DNA from: Hortaea werneckii
Lineage: Eukaryota > Ascomycota > Dothideomycetes > Mycosphaerellales > Teratosphaeriaceae
NCBI GenBank assembly: GCA_037044905.1
Contig: JBAOKB010000048.1
Coordinates: 372,001 to 436,000 of the forward strand
Direction of reading: 5' to 3'
DNA length: 64,000 nt
Positions 22,095 through 34,557 of this stretch are shown one piece after another. The notes beneath the pieces were generated by a model. The model ran no database searches, was not told the origin of the DNA, and was given only the letters and a program-made list of their open reading frames with translations. Each line of letters opens with the position of its first letter. Within the stretch, counting starts at the first letter, position 1. The translations under genes were made by a program, and so were the position numbers.

Positions 22095-24754
22095 CTACAC
22101 CCTGATCCGGTCAATAGAATACAAACCAACCCTCCTCCTGCGCTCCTCTTCAAACAACCTCTTACTCCTCTTGCCTTCCTTCGTCGCTCTACTCCTCACA
22201 ACGGCGGGCTCAGCCTTGCAGCCCATAGGCAATAACGCTTCTTCCGGCTCAAGCTCTTCAGCCACCCACTCACCCTTGGCACGCTTCCGCTTCTCGACAC
22301 CGTGCCAAGTCTTCTCCAGTGACCTCTCGTAACCAGCCATACTACGCAGGAACGTCGCCACAGTGTCCGCTTCGTACAGACCCTCTAACGCGGCGGAGAC
22401 TTCAGACTTCAACGCGTCGATGAGCTCAGCGGTCCCGTAGACATCACTGCTCTGACCGATCAGCCATCCACTGGTTCCAATGGCGTCGACGGCGCAGTTC
22501 ATCATGTCACTGATAGTCCGATGGCTTGATTACTGGGGCCGGTCGCGTCGTCGGTGCCGTCCAGGCCAGCAACGTCTTCCTGTTCGTCGCCGAGGTCAAT
22601 GTAACGATTAGGCCAGCCGCCTTCAAGCAACTCGATACGGAGGATTTCATGAAGAAAAGGAGCTCTTCGGGACGCATCATGGTGCGCATGCAAAGGCTAA
22701 TGTCGCGATGAGGGTAAGCGTGCAGACGGCGGATGACAAGACGCATAGTTTCGCTGCGAATTTCGAGGCCGGTCGAGACAGCCATGACGGCCGACTGCAG
22801 TTCACGTTCAGCTGCTATCAGCTCAGACTCAACTTCAGTCTCCTGGATGGCACCGTCCTGGATAGATTTGTCGCCATTGGCCGTGCCCTTCGGCGCAAGC
22901 AGAGCGTTCATAGATCCCTTCGCTTGTGCCGGTGTCTCAAACGAGCGGATCATCAGTCTCAATACTTGCACAACCTGTGGCAGCTCCCAATGGATTGGCA
23001 AGTCGAGCAAGGTGTGTGCAAGCTGGAAGTTGTCGAAGATGCACAAGGCGGCCATAACATCCCCGGATTGCGGCTTGTCTGCGCTTGAAGCAGAATCGTT
23101 ACGGAGCTTCAAGGCTTGCCTGACAGAAGAAGCTGAGAGATACCCGGCCTTTGCAAGCATCTTATAGATGGCCGCGGAGTTAATCGTAGTAACGAGCCTC
23201 ACTTCGCCAGCTTGTTCGTCCTCGCGAGTCATGCGGAAACACTTACTGAGCACAAACATGGCTTTGCGCCGGTCCACACTCGCGGCAGGAAATCGCAGCG
23301 TTCCTCATGTTCACCAGGTTGAACACCCAGTGACTGTGCAAGGAGGGCCTCGAGTGCGGTCATATTGCCTTCTTCAATCGTTGAATCCACTTTGGCTCTC
23401 CATTCTTCATTCTTTGCATCGAGGCTGTAATCAATATTGCCATGCGTGGAGGCGAGCGCGCCCTTTCCGAGCACATCAACAAGTAAAGCGCCGGACGCTC
23501 TCACACGCTTCGAAGCGCGGAGCTGCTCGCTAAGCTGGACAACGCTTAATTCGCTGCCCACCAGACCAGCAACTACGCCCAGCTCGGAGAAGCTAGACAC
23601 TGCAACCCATGGAAGCTCTGCTCCATCGTCTAGCTTACGCTTCTGGCCTGCATGTCTAGAACGTGTGCTTGAGTCTAGCGGGAGGGAAGCTTGGACTGAG
23701 CCGTACTTGGTCTCAAAAACCTCGATTCGGCTCATGAAAACGGCAAGAACAGTTGAAGCAGACATACGGGCAAAGCTGACAACTGGGTCCTTGCTTCTTC
23801 CGAAAGTAGCAGATGTACGCGGCATTGTACCACTGAGATCGAAAGCAGACAACCTGCCTCCTAAGAGCTGATATAGCTTTCCTGATCCCACATTCAAGTC
23901 GTAATGAGCCTGCTGGTCCAGTTTGCGTTCGGAGTCAGGCAATTCCACTTCCATTAAGAGCTGCATTCCCGCGGCCTGGCCTTGTACAATATCGCGGCTT
24001 CCCAGGCGGAGGGATGATACACGTAGGGCTCGTCCTTGGCCTGTGCGGAGAAGCTGACACAACAGAAGCTGATCAGAACTGTTTGAGTTGCTGGGGAGGG
24101 CGACATCAACAAGAGCTGTGACGTCCTCGCGGCTTGCTAACAAGCCTTTCTTCGCCGATTGCAGGTCTGCAACCGTGGCATTCTCGACGACATCCGTTGC
24201 TTCGCCGTCGGCCTTGTGCTGCCAAAGCGTTTGAGCAAGGTCGGTGGTCATGCAGTCCACGCTGCCGTCTCGATAAAAGACCATTAACCTCTCGACCGTC
24301 GACTTTGGGTCTGACCCCGCTGTAACGATTTCCACGCCAAAACATCCTTGGACTGAAGACTTTGCTCTTGCTTCTTCGGGGCCAGGGGTTGTTCACCAAT
24401 GTGCCTTGGCATGTGAACCTCCTCAGTCATACATATCAATCTCCTCTTTCTGTCTTGCGGACCGTTTCGCGCCACCAGATATGTCCGTCGCTGAGACGAG
24501 CCCTTTCCGACTTTGCTGTATATTGAGCATGGCGGGCAGCACAGGTAGGTCTGCGGTGGCAACGCATACGACGCAATCTGACTTTGGCTCTGAATGTTGT
24601 AGACATTCACACTTTCTCCATCAACGCCGACAGCTACCTCATGTCTCTTTCTCTTCCGCGATTCCCTGATCCCAAACACCGGTGCTGCGCGCACCTTTCC
24701 GTTCTCAGCATCCAACGGCTTCGGTAAGCTCGCGATGGCAAATGGGGCCTCCAT
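22095..24754 (-). CDS. UTP8: U3 snoRNP-associated protein Utp8
   Basis: Utp8 belongs to the t-UTP/UtpA subcomplex of the nucleolar small-subunit processome and is needed for pre-18S processing. In yeast it also helps tRNA export. The N-terminus has the family pattern PFAIASLPKPLDA, SRKRKRHEVAVGVDGESVNVYN and SYALPPQTYLCCPPCS, leading into a beta-propeller-like region and a helical C-terminus that ends basic (KEGKRSKRLFEEERRRR). Four frame breaks are needed to read the whole protein (~886 residues), at about 24339-24342 (A run short by one), 23274-23280, 22650 and 22520. Between the breaks the corrected segments link sensibly, for example ELLF|LHEILRIELLEGGW and NQAI|RTISDMMNCAV. The gene is therefore probably intact in the organism. 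I did not verify family identity by search. Confidence 0.82.
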
Positions 24755-25119
24755 CTTTTACACCTGAACCTCTGGCCGACACTGTCTCTTCGGAGCTTCA
24801 TTCATGGCCCAAAAAATTCCCAGTAGCAAGAGACGCGGAATCTTGGCCGCAGCGCGGATTACGGTCGCTGCCGAGTCCGTCGTGCATTAGCTTACCTACT
24901 GATCCCCGCAAGCACATGCCGCTTTTGCCTACATGAGCAACCAATGACGTTCACTGTGCTCGCCAGTCGGATGGCTGGAGACGAGGGCAACACCTCAGCC
25001 CTTGAACCTGCAGGTTCGATGTGACTCGTGCTTTTGTACCCACTTCCCTATGAGCTCCTAATTCCTCCTATTGCAGCGGAAGCGGGAAGCGGCTCGCTCG
25101 AAAGCTGCTTACAGAAGGC
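24755..25119. promoter_or_regulatory. Shared promoter region, UTP8 / YML020W-like
   Basis: This is a 365-bp head-to-head spacer. I see no clear binding site. A TTCGA-containing stretch near 25014 resembles part of a tRNA B box but lacks a tRNA fold. Confidence 0.4.
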
Positions 25120-27951
25120 ATGGCAAGGAAGAAGAGCAAGCAGAGTGCAGAGACGCCGGTGCAGCCATCGACACGGAGGTCAGATGAGAGTCACCCAGCG
25201 CCAAGCGCGCCTCAAAAGGGTTTGGAATCACCTGCAGAGACAGCTGGAGGCTCGGCGAGCGGTCAGCCTTCCCAGCGCGGGACGAGCTGGTATAGCGGCG
25301 GTTCATGGCGGTCCAAAGCCTCGCCTGTTGCACAGGTGGCGCGAGAGAGCATCTCGGTAGCGAAAGGGGCAACAAGCGAGGCTAGCGAAGAGTCATCCCG
25401 AAGACCAAGTCAATCTGTCAGGAAGAGCATTAGTGGCAGCCGGAAGAGTGTGCCGCTAGCCGCAGAGGCCACCAGGGTTCATGCGACCAGTGATGCTTCG
25501 GACAAGAGCAAACGTCGATTGTCATCTGAAGAGAAGCTCAAAGATGTGGACGGGGTGCCTGATTCAAAAAACTCGGGGAAAGGAACAGTGATCGAAGAGG
25601 CACCACTGCCTCCCGGGCCTAAAGGCGTAGCAGAGACCCATTATGCAGAAAGCGTGAGAAGCGCAGAGGCGGCTACTCGACCGCAGAGTGGCTCTTGGTT
25701 CGGATGGTGGTCCAGACCAGACGGCTACGGTAGCGACGGCGAGAAAATGAAGCAGGAGAGCAACAAAAGGAGAAAGATAGAGACGGAGGAAGCCAGTGGT
25801 ACACCGCTTCCAGGCTCGCCAAAGTCAAAGCCACAGGATGTCAGGCCAGACGACAGCCAACAGGATAACAACTTGAAAGCAGGTGCGGCTGAAGCAGCTG
25901 CTCAATGGGAGGGTCTACAGCCGGAGATGAGCACTAGCAATGCTTCATCACGGTCGTGGTTCGGATTGTGGAGTAATGCGCAGAACAAACAAGCCGTCGA
26001 CCAAATAGGAGCGAATAAACAGCAGCGAGAAGATGAAAGTCAGAAGCAAACGCCAGGAGTCAATTCTGCCACAGCGCCTTCCGCCACCGAGCAAGGCAAA
26101 CCTCCGGATGAGCTTGCCAACAATAATGCTGGGAAGGACGCAGAAGATCCCCCAAAGCCAGCCGGATGGGCATTCTGGTCAGCTGATCGCACTAAAGAGC
26201 AAGCACCTACTCCGGGAGGCACGACGAAAGAAGTTGGCGAGCTTGCTGTTGCCGATACCCCCAGTCAGAGCCATCCCGAAGCAGCGCAGTTTAATGAGCA
26301 GCGAGATCGAAAGTCGAAGCCCGAAGTCCAGCGAACGGTGTCTTTGCTGAGGCGCAACAGGAGTAAAGATGAAAAGGCAAAAGAAAGCCTGAGCGAAGCT
26401 TCAAAGTCGCTGATGCCATTAGATTCCAAACAACCGAGTTCTTCTACTTCTCAAATATCAACGCCAACTGAGACTCCACCAAAAAGCGACTCCGAAGCTC
26501 CCAAGCCCGTACAACGAGGAAAGCTGCCGCAGCAACGCCCAAACGCAATATTACCAAGCTTTCAAGCCACCTATCCGCAAGCGCCTAGCCCCGGCTACTT
26601 AGAGCGATTGTCAAGTTACCTGACACAGTCTTTGCGCCTGACGACAGCGCCCGAAGCAGTACGACACGTCTATCGCACCGCGCCATCACACAAAGTGAAG
26701 AAAGCTATCGCAATTGGCGTCCATGGATTCTTCCCAGCACAGCTAATACAGCGAGTCCTTGGTCAGCCTACTGGCACATCCATTCGCTTTGCAAACTACG
26801 CAGCATCTGCACTTAAAGCCTGGTGCCAGGAGAAGCAGCCAGAAATCAAGATGTTGAGATTGAGAAGGTGGCTCTAGAAGGCGAAGGCTACATCTCCGAT
26901 CGAGTGTCCACACTTTGGAAGCTCTTGCTCAACTGGATGAGTCACCTACGACAAGCGGACTTCATACTGATTGCTTGCCACTCGCAAGGCGTGCCTGTTG
27001 CGTTCATGCTGATTGCAAAGCTAATACAGCTGGGCTGCCTGAGCCCGAATGTACGTTTGGGTGTCTGTGCCATGGCAGGTATCAACCTTGGCCCTTTTCT
27101 GGAGTACAAGTCACGTCTCTTTGGCGGTTCCGCCTTAGAACTTTTCGATTTCTGCGATAGCGACAGCAAAGTCAGCAAATCTTATGTCGAGAGCCTGGAT
27201 GTCTGCTTGCGCCACGGCGTCCGCGTGACCTTCACGGGAAGTATAGATGATCAGCTGGTCAGCTTGGAATCGTCTCTCTATGCGCCAGTTTCGCATCCGT
27301 ATGTGAACCGCGCGGTCTTCGTAGATGGTCGTTTACACGCTCCGAACTTCCTCACGCACCTTGTCGTCTTCGCGCTGAAATTACGAAACCTGGGCATCAG
27401 TGACCATGGTCTACTACGTGAGTTATCCGGCCCACTTGCAGGCAGTCTTGTTGGTGGCGAAGGGCACAGCAGGGTTTACGATGACCCAGCCGTATATCGC
27501 CTGGCTATCGACTTCGCCCTTGGAGAGTACGGAAATATCACCATCAACAGTGGCGCCTTCGCCGACAGCGGCCTCTAGTCTTCTTGCACAGGACAAAGCG
27601 AAAGAGCGCTCAGTCAACGCCGCTCGCCGAGCATCACTCTATCTGGCTATCCTCCAACCTTAGCCAATGCTAATAGCATCCGTCGCGGCTCTTTGAGCGC
27701 TAGTACCCAGCTCCCCAGGCATTGCGCCGGTTATTGCTCACTACGAGCCTCCACAGTCTGGAGCGAACGCCAATCCCTACTACCTGCCTTGGGCTGTCCG
27801 TGGTATGCTGAGCGAGGACGCTGTGAAGCGAGACGAGAAACTCTCGGAGGAGGTCGCTGAGCTCGTAAAGGAGTTTGATGAATGGCGACCTACAAGCAAG
27901 GTTCTGAAAGACGTTCGATGGCGGCTGGAAGGCGTTAAGAGCATGCTTTGA
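25120..27951 (+). CDS. YML020W-like alpha/beta-hydrolase-fold protein
   Basis: This matches the fungal family of yeast YML020W, uncharacterised proteins with an alpha/beta-hydrolase fold. The first ~470 residues are disordered and charged, with repeated WFG/GWAFW islands (SWFGWWSRP, SWFGLWSN, AGWAFWSAD). The catalytic-like domain follows: KKAIAIGVHGFFPAQLIQ, GEGYISDRVSTLWKLL and the nucleophile elbow ACHSQGVPVAF, then DDQLVSLESSLYAPVSHPYV. The conserved end is YYLPWAVRGMLSEDAV and KVLKDVRWRLEGVKSML. Four frame breaks lie at about 26849 (missing A), 27522 (surplus G), 27635 (missing base) and 27713-27716 (surplus C). After correction the protein is ~943 residues. Substrate and location are unknown; a lipid ester is plausible from the fold only. 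Confidence 0.82.
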
Positions 27952-28318
27952 GTTATTAATGATACCCCTATTTAAGCCCAAGCTTCTACTAATGTATAGA
28001 ATTACATGCGTGCTGTCGCAGTGCTGGAATGGAGGCGAGGGCTTTCATGTGATTCTGGTGGTGAACTGCACGTTATCCCGCTTAATAAGTCCCCTGGCGC
28101 GGCTGCAGCACCACCAGATTCGCGTTTCAGATTCCAGAACGTTTCAGGCACCGGGAAGGCGATGCAGCTTACATTCTGCATGAGCACCACCAGAATCTGT
28201 CATCAGTAGGTATTCAATCGCCGTGAGTATAAAATCTTACTTCCATTCAGTGAGTATCAGTCCATTTTCCAAACTCCTTCGACCGGCTTAGAGTCGTTTC
28301 CCATACACTCTTCTCGCC
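27952..28318. promoter_or_regulatory. Upstream region of the zinc-finger/ankyrin gene
   Basis: The 367 bp hold a 13-bp word three times: GATTCTGGTGGTG at 28051-28063, its exact reverse complement at 28185-28197, and a one-mismatch reverse copy at 28109-28121. This could be a cluster of regulator sites or a foldback. Confidence 0.45.
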
Positions 28319-31244
28319 ATGAGTGGCACCGAACACCCTGCCGAGGCACCACAAGCAGTTATGTACAAATCCGAATCTTTTGCATCGAACAAGGCAACCT
28401 CGTCGCCTTGCGAAAAAATAGATATTGATCTCCCACCTCGACAACAGCTTCCCGTGAAACGGATTTATCCGGTGGAGCAAGGAACAATCACAGATCAGGA
28501 GTTCTGCCATACAGCGAAAAGACCAGATAATGGCATACACATGTTTACGTGCTCTCAATGTGATGAGACGTTCGACAGGAAGTCTACCCTGACCCGCCAC
28601 GAACAGTCTGTGCACGAAAATAACAGGGCATGGCAATGCAGCACCTGCCGTAAGAGCTTCTCAAGAAAAGATGCCCTGCGCCGCCATCAAAGTTCACATA
28701 CGCAGGCCCAGCATATCTCCTGCCCTGGATGCTCAGTGTCTATGCGAAAGGATTATCTGAGGCATCATCTGTCGCGGCCCAGCAACCGTCGCTGCCTCGT
28801 ACTTCGCAGTGGGCAAGGCAAGTCAACCACCGCAAATCCCACAGGAACTGGTATGACTAGCCGTCCAGATGTCAATGTCCTGGACAGCGCTTTCGGAGCT
28901 CAAAACATGTCCCTCAGTCCCCGTTCACCTCCTCGAGGATCGCAGCCTCACCATGGTTTTGATGGGGCATCCAGCGTCACAAGCTCTGTTCGCTCGGGCA
29001 GTACTGGACACAAGCGCCCCAATTCGAGCACAGGTGGCTCTCAAACCAGTGTGTCATCATCCGACGAGCACGCGGAAAGCCAACAAAGGCGAGGCAGAGC
29101 AAATGACGCTGACAGTAGTGACACTTTGGCACCTCAGTTCAGCCTTTTCACGGCACTGGAAAGAGCTATGTCGCTACCGACAAGACCCATGGCGGAAACG
29201 TTTACACAGCTGGTGCATACTCGGCTGATGGAAATGAACGACAAGACGAGGACAATGAAGATGTGTTCTCCTACCAAAGCAAAGGCTCACACAAGTTCAA
29301 ATCCCTCCAACCCAGTGTCTATTGAAGGTTCTGGTCTGCAAGATGAGCATTTTGCCAGTGATCCAGTTGGCAGCCTAGCGTTGCTAACGAACCCATGCCC
29401 AACGGCTGGCACTCATCGATCCCTGGCGATTTGATAGCCAATGCTAGTTTGCAAAGCCTCCCAAAGGACCTCAGGATGGACATATGTGGCTGGCAGGCGC
29501 TACAAAACAGAGCCACACGACAACCTGTCGCAACCCTCTCATCAGTGGGGTTTCAAGTGCGGAAGCTCTTACAACAAAAGCAAGGCAGGGCACACCGTAC
29601 AAGATCAAGGCGGGACACAAATGCCTGCTGTGCTCTCAGCCAATAGGCGACACCCGCGAAGCGATTTTATTCATGCGCGTGGTCACTGGACTTGTCCAAC
29701 GCAGCCCAAGTACGAGTGCTGGGTGTGTGGCGTTGACTTCGCATTGGAGCAGGACTATCGTCACCATCGTCAACACCACCGACAAGACCAATTCCTGAGT
29801 GAATGTGAAGAGCTTTTGCCAGCAACGACGATAGCTGGCTAAGAAGAGCGCTACTACAGAAGTTTGAGAGCGACTTGCGGCTTTGGGAGAAGTTTCAGCT
29901 TCTGCATTACCTTGACATTGTTGACGCTTATCTTGGCCGGACGCTCTCAGAAAGGTACTCTTCCTTCACAGAAATTTCGGACCTCAGTGGCACGTCCACC
30001 TCGTCGCTCTTTATACGCTGGAGTATCACGTCTCTCAATTCTTGCCCTTCAAGGATTCAGCCTTCGAACGAAAAGACCGACATTTCTACTTTGCTGACAA
30101 ATTTTCGAGGGGTAAAGTTAGGATCGACCACTCTTTCGGAACATGGAGGGGACGAAGCATCTCGCAGTGAATCGGCGAATTTGTTCTCCGTGATACAAAA
30201 AAGCTGTCCGGTGGCTAAAAGCCCGCTAGCAAGGGCGTTGCGCAAAGGCAGAATGAGGGAGTTCAGAGACATCATCAGCAAGCGGAATCGTCACATCTGC
30301 GGGATCTGCGAGCGCTTTGCGCTATGTACGGCTGCTATGAATGGCGACGTGGAGGCATTGAGTGCATTGCTCAACGCCGGAATGAGTCCCAATGTTGCAG
30401 GACCTGAAGTCCTCCCCTTCAGGCCCCTTGATCTGGCAATGTGCCGTGGCCGAATCAAAGTCGCGGAGATCCTTCTGGAGAAGGGTGCCATCATCAAGCG
30501 AACCAAGAGATATCGCGCTACTTTCTGGATGCTAGCTGCCCAGGAGAATATTATTTCACTTGCCAAAGGAATACTGAAGGCAGGCTTGGATTCCGACTTT
30601 CAACTCGACAACGAGCCATTACTACTTCATGCCTTGAGACACGGCTCTTCGGCTTCCGTTATCTTGCTTTTGAACTACTGCTCGGATGTCAATACGAAAG
30701 GCAAAGATGGCAAAACAGCGTTGCATTTAGCTTGTACAAAGAGTAGTACAGTCCCTGTCAAGCTACTCCTGGAATCCGGCGCGGACGTGGAAACAGCAGC
30801 TACGAGCCTAGACACCCATGGCATGACCCCCTTGATGTTTGCGGTGGCTAATCGTCGACTGGATGTCGTCAAACTACTGCTTACTCACAAGGCCAACGTG
30901 AATAGCCTTGACGTGTTAGGTAGAACTGCGCTTCATCACGCCTGCGATCACACAGAAAAGCATCGTGGCTCGATGCCCAGATCGCGAGAGCGCTGCTTGC
31001 AGCTGGAGCCGAAGTAGATCGCCAGGATGTCAGTGGCCAAACCGCATTGATGTATGCTGCGAGGACAGGCACTTTGAAAGTCGTGAGCGATTTGCTTGAA
31101 GTGGGCGCGGAGATTGGCATCAAAGCGCATTCTGGGTTGGATGCTCAGGGAATGGCACGAATCAGTGGGAATGTCATGCTTGAGAAACTTCTCGAAGACG
31201 CGGCAAAGGAGCGGAAGGGGATGGGTATGAAATCTGCTAATTAA
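28319..31244 (+). CDS. C2H2 zinc-finger and ankyrin-repeat protein
   Basis: This is a large protein with an N-terminal zinc-finger part and a C-terminal ankyrin part. Two good C2H2 fingers start near residue 76 (FTCSQCDETFDRKSTLTRHEQSVH; WQCSTCRKSF...RRHQSSH), followed by a weaker CPGC...RHH finger. A Ser-rich linker leads to two more finger-like units (HKCLLCSQPI...HARGH; YECWVCGVDF...HHRQHH). About six ankyrin repeats follow (DGKTALHLACTKSS, HGMTPLMFAVANRRLDVVKLLL, LGRTALHHACDH, SGQTALMYAARTG). At least five frame breaks lie at about 29390, 29605, 29665, 29825 and 30972; the last restores DAQIARALLAAGAEVDRQD. Zinc fingers suggest nucleic-acid binding, and ankyrins protein contacts; the role is unknown. 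The alternative is two genes split near 29440-29860, but coding character runs through. Confidence 0.7.
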
Positions 31245-31284
31245 GCGACTGCTTTCAGCATGTCGTTTGCCTAATGTCTAATTT

Positions 31285-33859
31285 TTAAGAGATCTGCTGC
31301 TTCTCAACATGTCCAGGCGATGGAGGAACATCCCCGCTCTCCCATCTCGTCATTTCACTCCCCAGCTCAAATTCGATGGTCCCGCCATTGATCATGATAT
31401 CGGTGTGCTCGAGCCAATTCTTGTCCCAGTCCTCGCCGTTTACTTTGACAGACTGGACATAGTAGCTCTCCTGATTATCCAGACCATTAGCCATGATTCG
31501 CAAAGTGGCATTCCCATTGATCGTCATGTTGATGTCTTCAAACCAGGGCGACTGGATCAGATAAACTGGTTGCGTGACAACTGGGTAAAGCCCTAGCATC
31601 TGCCAGATCAACCATGAGTTCAGAGCACCGGCGTCCTGTGTTCAGAAGTCAGCTACTGCGCTTGGCACTCATAGTCTAAACATTTGTTGCAATGCTTACA
31701 CTATTACCAGGGACACCGTAGTTAGCATCGTGAAAGTACTGGTTTGCCAGAGCTCTGGCGTGCTCTACACTCTTGTACTGTTTGTTGATATAGTTGTACT
31801 CGTACGGGGTTGCGAAGTCTGGCTCATTTCTATGGCGTGATGTTAGGAAGGTACAATGTTCGGCGGAACCACCTAAAAAGCATACCCAATGTTCATTATG
31901 GTCGAAATGGCAGCGCCGTTCGCTCCCAAATTTTGCTCGGAGGTATTAGGCATGTGAATGTAATCTAATCTTCGCTCGAACTCATCCGGCCCACCCATGA
32001 AGTCAATGAGAGTCTCCATGTCGTGAGGGATCGTGAAAGAGTATTCGAACGGCACGCCCTCATATGAGATAGAGGACCATTCGCAGTCCCCACACAAGGC
32101 AGGATTGTAATCCGTTAAATTGAACATGCCGTTGGACAATCTGGGAGCAAGGAAGCCGGTGAAGTTTTTGTGCGTGATGTTGTGTGACCAAATATTCTGC
32201 CAGTTTGCTGAGCGGTTCATATACTTCTCGACATCATCTGGAGCTTCGCCACGAGCAACTTGTGCCAGTGAGAAGTCATTGAGTGCATACTCGACCGTGC
32301 GTGATATCGGTCGTGTACTACGGTCAGAAGACACGTACCCGAGAGGAATCCAGTCATACAGCGCTCCTCGACCTTCTTTGACCGAAGCGGTGAAATCAGT
32401 GAAACTGAAGGTGTTGTATGGCTGCACCTCAGCATCCTTAAGCATAGCCTGGTACGCGGCCGTCCAGTTGATGCCGGGGAGACCCTTGACATAGGCATCT
32501 GCAAGGACATTGTCGGCATTGCTTCCGCCTTGCACGAGGCCGTTGTAATTCCCAGATCTTCCGTCTGGCATGAAGCCTTCCCATCTCCAGATGTCGATCA
32601 GCGAGCGTACCATACCCTGATAGTAGGAAGGCTGAATAAGGTGGTATAGAGACACAGTGCAACGGAAGATATCCCAGAGCGTGTAGAAGTCGTCCCAAGA
32701 CGGTTCACCTGATTCCCATAGCGGGTTCTCGCCAGTGCGGTCAGAAGGCATCAGATGCATGAAGTACAAGCTGCTATAAAGCAAGACCAAATTAGTTCGG
32801 TTTTGGGCATCGCCAGTCGGCACTTGGATCTTGCTAAAGACATCTCGATTCCATTCTTCGACTGCATTGGTGACGGTGTCGTTCAAGCTCCACGATGGGA
32901 TCTCATCATTCTTGAAGGCGCACGCCTTTTCGGACGAGATGAAGCTGATACCCACTCGTGATCTCACGGTGGCGGCGGACGAGTTCGACCAAGTGAAAAG
33001 TGCACCGACCCGGTCATTCAACGGACCAGACACCTCGCTGCTTCCGTTCTGACTGAACTGCGGCTCAGGAACAGGGCCGTTGGACCAAGTATGATACCGT
33101 TGAATAGGATCCGTGAGACGCCCGCTGAAAGTCTTCGCCTGGTCAGGCGCCTCTTCGAATTCGCCGCAGAAGAAGACGGTGATCGGGGCACCTTCATTCC
33201 AGCCTCCGCCCACGGAAGTGTGGCCAGTATACGTCTTGCCATTGGGCTCCAGCTGGATGGACCCTCCAACGTACGCCTGGACAGCATTGCCGCCTCCTTC
33301 GGAAGGGAGGTAATGAGAGGCATCGACGAGGACATGCTTTCGCCCGCTGGAAACTGATATTGCATGATACCAGCGTGACGGCTTGCAGACAGCTCGACGC
33401 CTACGCCATTCTCCAGCTGTGTGGCGTAGTACCCAACACGCGCCGTATCGTTGCCGATGCGGTCCTGCCAGTAAGTTCTGTTGTCGAGAATATTGACAGG
33501 CTCATCCACAGCTGTCAAAGGCATCTGGGGACTAAGCCATACTTCGGGGCACCGCCGGTTCCCGACTCATGCATCATCGATATGCCCGTAACATGGCCGT
33601 TCGGGGTGTAGCCGCCATTGATGACAGAGTAGGTTACATTATCTTCATACGTATCGATGCCAACCTTCGCCACACCGAACGGCAGCGCTCCACCAACAAA
33701 GATGTCGCCACCTCCGAAGGCAAGGCCCTCGAAAGGTCCTTCAGAACCGATGAAGGGGTTTACGTATTGAGAGTAGTCATGTCGAGCTGCGGTCAGTGTT
33801 GCAAATAGCGAAGTAGCCAGACGAAGTATGCCAGGGCTATGTCGTGGAGGCATTTTCAA
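31285..33859 (-). CDS. Secreted GH92 alpha-mannosidase
   Basis: This is a glycoside hydrolase family 92 enzyme, a calcium-dependent exo-alpha-mannosidase (often alpha-1,2), probably secreted. The N-terminus looks like a signal sequence (ILRLATSLFATLTAARHD). The N-domain hallmark YVNPFIGSEGP...GGGDIFVGGALPFGVAKVG follows, then the (alpha/alpha)6 barrel (PSWDDFYTLWDIFR, GWEGFMPDGRSGN-like segment, GSNADNVLADAYVKG) and NEPDFATPYEYNY. The end is DAGALNSWLIWQMLGLYPV plus a beta domain. Introns are 31830-31885 (56 nt) and 31636-31699 (64 nt). There are two frame breaks: a C missing from the run complementary to 33527-33530 (GLVP|QMPLTAV), and a base missing near 33340 (PAG|GKHVLVDASHYLP). The corrected length is ~818 residues. 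It is divergent from the SDR gene. Confidence 0.92.
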
Positions 33860-34557
33860 TATAGAGATTAGAAGTTAAGAGCTCTAACTCTACCTCTTCA
33901 CTCTACAAGGTCAAGGTGGCGATGATATATATACACTTACTCGCAGCAGCATTGCAGCATTACATCTCTGCCACAGTCGCACGAAGTAACATTGAAGCGC
34001 AGAACCTGATGTCATGTTCCTGGGGAAGACTCCGCACCTCCAATCCTGCGTGAGGGGGAGAGGACTGCAGATCGCTCGACGCAGGTCAGCATCACGAAAC
34101 GAAGTTTGGAGGCAATGCGGTGATCCCATCGCCGTCTTTCCTAAGAGAGTAGGAGCCATTTCCGATGTGGAGAAGGTCATGCTTCGGAGTTCGGCACAGC
34201 TTCACGCGTGACATTTTAGGTAACGAGGTTCGATAGAAGAGCTCACCTGCAAGCTTCATGTCGTTGCTTGTTCGTACACATCTACTCAGGCTCAGGACTG
34301 TCGCACTTCCAACAACAACGACTCCAAAGCGGCGTTCTCGGAAATGTTTCCGCGAGAGGGGAGAGCTGCTGCTCTCGTCTCTGCCGTAGTGGGGTTGTGG
34401 GGCGAGACACTGCTTCCCTTCACAATTGCCGGGCTTCTAGCTGATACCCATTATGCCAACCTATAAGTTTGGCCGGGGCCTGGCAAGAAACTAATAGAAT
34501 GGACCTCTCCGTTGCCCTTCTTCAGTTTCACGCTCCTTTTGCAGTCAAGCAACCACC
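33860..34557. promoter_or_regulatory. Shared promoter region, GH92 / SDR
   Basis: This is a 698-bp head-to-head spacer. ATATATATA-like sequence near 33926 could be the TATA element for the GH92 gene. I see no gene. Confidence 0.4.

Noticed and set aside
24985..25030. tRNA-like B box (GGTTCGA) in the UTP8 upstream region
   Set aside because: No A box, cloverleaf pairing or T-run terminator can be drawn around it.
22095..27951. Programmed frameshifting or pseudogenes in UTP8 and the YML020W-like gene
   Set aside because: The shifts are numerous, occur at unrelated sites without slippery sequence plus structure, and affect most long conserved genes in the window. A general base-calling problem explains all of them.
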